Of a stretch of DNA of 64,000 nt, positions 60,791-64,000 are shown one piece after another (the first letter of the stretch is position 1; every line of letters begins with the position of its first letter). The notes beneath the pieces are model-generated. The model did not search any database and had not been told where the DNA came from. It worked only from the letters and a program-made list of their open reading frames with translations. This stretch comes from Clostridioides difficile. GTDB taxonomy: Bacteria; Bacillota; Clostridia; Peptostreptococcales; Peptostreptococcaceae. A program made the translations under genes and the position numbers. The stretch covers positions 62,001 to 126,000 of the forward strand of contig JABBZI010000005.1 of the NCBI GenBank assembly GCA_012955965.1. The letters run 5' to 3'.

Positions 60791-62503
60791 TTACTTAAAT
60801 TCAACATCAGTATATCCTGTTAGAGTAATAGCAATTTGAGTTGCTTCAGTGCCTTTTTTATGCTTAAATCCAGTATCTGTCTTAGTAAAATAATTAGGAT
60901 AAACAAGTAAATCATATATTAAGAAGTTTTTATCTGTAGCTGTTAGGGAAATCTTGCTATTATCATACTTATTTTTTGAAGTAAATTGAATTCCTGCATT
61001 AGCAGCGTTAATATTTATTACATCTGTACAATTATTTGGCAAATTATAACTAAAATCACCATTACGAACTTTGACATTCATAACACGTTTTACATCTGGT
61101 ACATAAAGCTTAACGAAGTCTGTTTTACCCATTAATGAAACTTTTCCGGATATACGAACAATCCATTTACCATTCTCTTTTGTAATATGAACATCATAGT
61201 ATTCACCATCATAGCTAGCTGTTATTTCGTTGGAAGAGGAAGGAAGTATCTCCACACCACCATTATAAATATCAAAAGACATATCGAGATTTTTTATATT
61301 GTTTGGCAAATTACCACTACTAGAAATGTCGAGATTCTTTGTATTGTCTGTTGATTTATTGTTGTTTTCCTGTGTTCCTGAATTCGAGTTGTTATTAGTA
61401 GAGTTAGAATTTATATTTTTGTTGTTATCAACTGGAATTTGTGGTACTGTATATGCTCCAATAGCCGTTGCTCCAACTGTAAATAAAACAGTTATTATAA
61501 GCGTAAAAAAGACTACTAAACTTGATTTTTTTCTAAAGTTCATAATCGCACCCAACCTTTCTTTTAGTAATTTCTTACTTTCACTCAGAGTAACAGAAGC
61601 AAGGGACTCTTTATATTTTCCAACAGTTGCTATAGAGTTTAGTAGAGTCTTTCCATAGTCTTGCACATTACTCGAATCTAGTTTTTTGATAATTGCTTCA
61701 TCACATGCAAACTCACATGATTTATTAATTTCTTTTCCCATAAAATATACAAGAGGATTGAACCAGTGTAAGCAAACTGTAATTTGTACTAGCCATTTAT
61801 AGAACATATCTAATCGACGATAATGTGTAAGTTCATGTAGAACAATATACTGAAAATCTTTTTCTGTAATATCAACCTTTGGTAGTACAATACATGGTCG
61901 GAAAAATCCAATTAGTAATGGAGAAGAAATAAGGGGATTGATGCAAAGCTCTATAGCTCTTTTTATTTTTATTTGACCTCCAATAATTGCAAGTCTGTCT
62001 AATAGTTCTGTGTCTGAAATAGGAACTTGTCCAGCCTTTATGTATCGCACGAAGCTTTGATAAATTGTTACTTTTCTTACGAATAGGATAAGAGCAATTA
62101 TCAACCAAATTATCCAAATATTATTTGCTAGTAAGGTAATTATGTCCTGTATTGCTTGGTTACTAGTAGATAGTTTTGTTTTATTTATATTTCTTTGATT
62201 GTTTTGCTCATTGTTTATAGTTTGGGTATTTTTGTCATCATTCAAAATAGATTGATTTTGTTGTGTGGGTAGATATTTTTCAGTATGATATGTAGTATTG
62301 TCGAATGTCTGAAAAATAGTTCCCATCAAGTTTGTTTCTGGTGTAAATGGTAATAGTAGTCTCATAATGACAATTAGCCAGATATAATACTGCCATTGCC
62401 TACTTATCTTGTCTTTAAAAATTTGCTTGAGTAAAAAAAGAATTAGAATAAGCAGTGAACCAGAAAGGGACATTGATAAGAATACCTTTAAGATATTGTT
62501 CAT
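60791..62503 (-). CDS. BlaR1-type M56 sensor protease with DUF4097-like C-terminal domain
   Basis: A 570-residue membrane protein. Transmembrane segments lie near residues 5-26, 36-54, 125-145 and 330-350. The zinc motif is HELTH (His223, Glu224, His227) in YIVLHELTHYRR with EFACDEAII. An Asn/Ser-rich linker (about 355-400) leads to an exported beta-rich domain (about 400-570; LPNNIKNLDMSFDIYNGGVEI, in part; VKVRNGDFSYNLPNN) that resembles DUF4097 rather than a penicillin-binding domain. It overlaps the BlaI-type gene by 4 nt. This suggests an envelope sensor that frees its repressor by cleavage, but for a non-beta-lactam signal. Confidence 0.83.
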   Translation of the reverse strand: MNNILKVFLSMSLSGSLLILILFLLKQIFKDKISRQWQYYIWLIVIMRLLLPFTPETNLMGTIFQTFDNTTYHTEKYLPTQQNQSILNDDKNTQTINNEQNNQRNINKTKLSTSNQAIQDIITLLANNIWIIWLIIALILFVRKVTIYQSFVRYIKAGQVPISDTELLDRLAIIGGQIKIKRAIELCINPLISSPLLIGFFRPCIVLPKVDITEKDFQYIVLHELTHYRRLDMFYKWLVQITVCLHWFNPLVYFMGKEINKSCEFACDEAIIKKLDSSNVQDYGKTLLNSIATVGKYKESLASVTLSESKKLLKERLGAIMNFRKKSSLVVFFTLIITVLFTVGATAIGAYTVPQIPVDNNKNINSNSTNNNSNSGTQENNNKSTDNTKNLDISSSGNLPNNIKNLDMSFDIYNGGVEILPSSSNEITASYDGEYYDVHITKENGKWIVRISGKVSLMGKTDFVKLYVPDVKRVMNVKVRNGDFSYNLPNNCTDVININAANAGIQFTSKNKYDNSKISLTATDKNFLIYDLLVYPNYFTKTDTGFKHKKGTEATQIAITLTGYTDVEFK

Positions 62504-62877
62504 TTATCTTTCCCCCCTTCCAAGAGTTCCTTTAATTCATCATATTCTTCATCAGTTAGCAAGTCACTTTGAATTAAATTAGAGACAAGACCTTTTACAT
62601 TTCCTTCATAGATTTTATCAAGTAGTTTTTTTGTTTGGCTTGTCTGATATTCTGATTCTGATATAAGGGGAGTGTATTCATTTCGGCGTCCTAATTTTTT
62701 TGCTTTTAGATACCCTTTATCCATAAGTCGAGCTAAGAGTGTTATTAGTGTGTTTTTTTGCCATGTTTTACCTATTGATGTTAACTCATCTAAAAGAAAT
62801 GCAAAAAGTACTGGTTCATCATGTGACCAAATAATTTTCATAATTTCAAGCTCAGCATCTGATAATTGTTGAATCAC
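62500..62877 (-). CDS. BlaI/MecI family repressor
   Basis: A 125-residue winged-helix repressor: LSDAELEIMKIIWSHDEPV and KTWQKNTLITLLARLMDKGYL form the BlaI HTH, RRNEYTPLI is the wing, and a helical C terminus follows (residues ~75-125). GTG 62877 is preceded by AAAGGAGG. Its stop overlaps the start of the M56 gene (ATGA). Upstream is a near-consensus promoter with a TGACAT-N-ATGTCA dyad, so the pair is probably self-repressed and induced by proteolysis of this repressor. Confidence 0.9.
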   Translation of the reverse strand: MIQQLSDAELEIMKIIWSHDEPVLFAFLLDELTSIGKTWQKNTLITLLARLMDKGYLKAKKLGRRNEYTPLISESEYQTSQTKKLLDKIYEGNVKGLVSNLIQSDLLTDEEYDELKELLEGGKDK

Positions 62878-62897
62878 CTAAATCTACCTCCTTTTGT

Positions 62898-62912
62898 ATG
62901 ACATTATGTCAT
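62898..62912. promoter_or_regulatory. Operator of the second blaI-M56 pair
   Basis: ATGACAT (62898-62904) and ATGTCAT (62906-62912) form a perfect 7-bp dyad with one central base. An additional inverted half site ATGTCATAC lies at 62932-62940 inside the promoter spacer. Confidence 0.75.
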
Positions 62913-62920
62913 TTTATTTT

Positions 62921-62949
62921 AGTATAAGTCGATGTCATACATTTGTCAA
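62921..62949 (-). promoter_or_regulatory. Promoter of the second blaI-M56 pair
   Basis: Minus-strand TTGACA (62944-62949), a 17-nt spacer and TATACT (62921-62926). Confidence 0.8.
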
Positions 62950-62980
62950 TAAACTTATTTAACTTGGAAGGTGTAATTAT

Positions 62981-63026
62981 AAAAATATAGAACCAATAAC
63001 TAATAAATATTGCTATTGATTCTATA
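62981..63026 (-). terminator. Terminator of the right-edge AgrC-like gene
   Basis: A 13-bp stem with one mismatch (62986-62998 with 63014-63026), followed on the minus strand by TTTTTA. Confidence 0.7.
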
Positions 63027-63075
63027 TATGTGTCAGTTTTTTATGTGATTTGTATATTAGTTTTTTGCTAACAAA

Positions 63076-63999
63076 CTAAAATAATCTAATATAAAGAAAT
63101 AAAGAAAATTCATTATCTGTATAAGAAATATTCAATTCGCCATTATACTTATCGACAATTCCTCTAATATTCTCAATCCCATACCCATGAGAAGTAATAT
63201 CTTTTTTATCTGAAACAAATAATTCATGTTTTTTATTGATAGGATTTACTTTGTTATTGGTCAACAAATAGCTAAAATACTCCTTTTCACAACGAGCTTT
63301 TAACACTACTTTTCTATTTGGCAAATCCGATATTTTCAAAGATGCTTCTATAGCATTATCCAAAGAATTTGAAAAAATAGTACATAAATCTATAGGCTCT
63401 ATACCCAAGTGATTGTCTATATCTATATTAAAATGGACGTCAACTCCATTTTCTTCTAACTTTGCATAGCGAAGATTTAAAATTGAATTAAGAGCTTGAT
63501 TTTTACAAAACTGCTTGCCATTAAGAGTACCAAGACCTATTTTCAACTGATTAAAGTATTCTTTAGCACCGTCAATATCTTCGACCTCTAAATATGATTC
63601 AATCATTTGAAAGTGGTTGTTCATATCATGACGTATTTTACGTATTTGAATCTGTTGATTTTCTAGTAAGTTGTAGTATTTTTCTTTTATGTGATTTGCT
63701 TGATTTTCTATCTTCATCTTTACGTTTTCAATTAGTGGTTGTAAAAGAAGTATTACGCCAATATTCGCTATAATTGCTGATAAAATAATTATATAAGTAC
63801 CATAAGAATCACCTAAGACAATATTGTTTTTATGACCCATAGGAATTAAATTAGTTGGTGGTAGAATGATAGCAATTAATATCGATAAAAATGAAGCTAT
63901 ACAGACCATGTCGATAAAAATCCATATCTTATTTGACAGGTACTGTTTTATATTGACCAATCTATTTTTTAAGAACATATGTATTAAAAACCAAAACAA
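63076..63999 (-). CDS. AgrC-like GHKL sensor histidine kinase (partial, continues past the right edge)
   Basis: The visible 307 residues run to the window edge in an open frame; the apparent TTG at 63999 is probably internal, since family members are ~430 residues with six membrane segments and only about three are visible here. The cytoplasmic part has the H box IRHDMNNHFQMI, the N box FSNSLDNAIEAS and the G box GYGIENIRGIVDKYNG, placing it in the HATPase_c_5 peptide-receptor group like the kinase at 19472. Any cognate response regulator would be outside the window. Confidence 0.8.
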   Translation of the reverse strand: MFWFLIHMFLKNRLVNIKQYLSNKIWIFIDMVCIASFLSILIAIILPPTNLIPMGHKNNIVLGDSYGTYIIILSAIIANIGVILLLQPLIENVKMKIENQANHIKEKYYNLLENQQIQIRKIRHDMNNHFQMIESYLEVEDIDGAKEYFNQLKIGLGTLNGKQFCKNQALNSILNLRYAKLEENGVDVHFNIDIDNHLGIEPIDLCTIFSNSLDNAIEASLKISDLPNRKVVLKARCEKEYFSYLLTNNKVNPINKKHELFVSDKKDITSHGYGIENIRGIVDKYNGELNISYTDNEFSLFLYIRLF

Positions 64000-64000
64000 T

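Noticed and set aside
1-64000. Prophage, integrative element or transposon spanning accessory genes
   Set aside because: No integrase, transposase, relaxase, phage structural gene, att-like direct repeats or tRNA junction is visible.

Overview
The window is very AT-rich (clearly below one third G+C). It uses AGGAGG-type ribosome binding sites with many TTG and GTG starts, has hairpin plus T-tract terminators after most transcription units, and carries a Gram-positive T-box in front of thrS. Gene content (ytxC next to thrS, gapN, DegV, BlaI/BlaR1 pairs, AgrC-like kinases, DUF6110 with a P-type ATPase, IbrA/IbrB-like pair) fits a gut Clostridia chromosome, most likely Clostridioides difficile or a close Peptostreptococcaceae relative. 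The species is inferred from recall of gene families, not from a search. I see no rRNA, tRNA, CRISPR array, transposase or prophage.

Layout. 1-16.9 kb (+ strand) is mostly housekeeping: queG, a Lon-like protease, nth, trmL, a DegV protein, two tandem BMP-family binding proteins, a DUF6873-type protein, ytxC, a DUF445 membrane protein, T-box-controlled thrS, and a PEP-synthase/rifampin-phosphotransferase-like enzyme. 17-24 kb (mostly - strand) holds a PadR/HAAS/DUF4097 envelope operon, an orphan AgrC-like kinase, an HD protein and a TetR/small membrane protein/MFS efflux operon. 24-30.5 kb holds gapN, a PAS-PAS-GGDEF(degenerate)-EAL protein, a double-GntR regulator and a 49-aa DUF4177-like protein.

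30.8-39.4 kb is the most unusual part. A 91-residue protein carries the stefin/cystatin signature (Gly pair, QVVAGTN loop, VFKPLP loop) and is followed by an unrecognised 95-residue protein. After a terminator come two tandem paralogous P-loop GTPases of 831 and 1736 residues with glycine-rich, collagen-like segments. Nothing in the sequence gives their function. The locus is the best candidate here for an undescribed system.

39.5-52.4 kb: a P1B-type ATPase without the usual CPC motif plus a DUF6110 partner, a nitroreductase with a divergent TetR regulator, small VOC, GyrI-like and DUF3788 proteins, an IbrA/IbrB-like pair, an HxlR-fabF operon and a ClC antiporter with more G/C than its surroundings. 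52.4-64 kb: a chloramphenicol acetyltransferase preceded by a 12-codon leader ORF and hairpin, a YoaP-like acetyltransferase, an anchored protein, three BlaR1-like M56 proteases (two with BlaI partners, plus a decayed fourth copy), an SRPBCC-MarR operon, a GrpB-family protein, and the 3' part of a second AgrC-like kinase at the right edge.

The accessory half is rich in local one-component regulators (TetR, MarR, HxlR, PadR, BlaI, GntR). Several have a near-consensus promoter overlapped by a perfect inverted repeat, so their likely autoregulatory operators can be read directly from the sequence.
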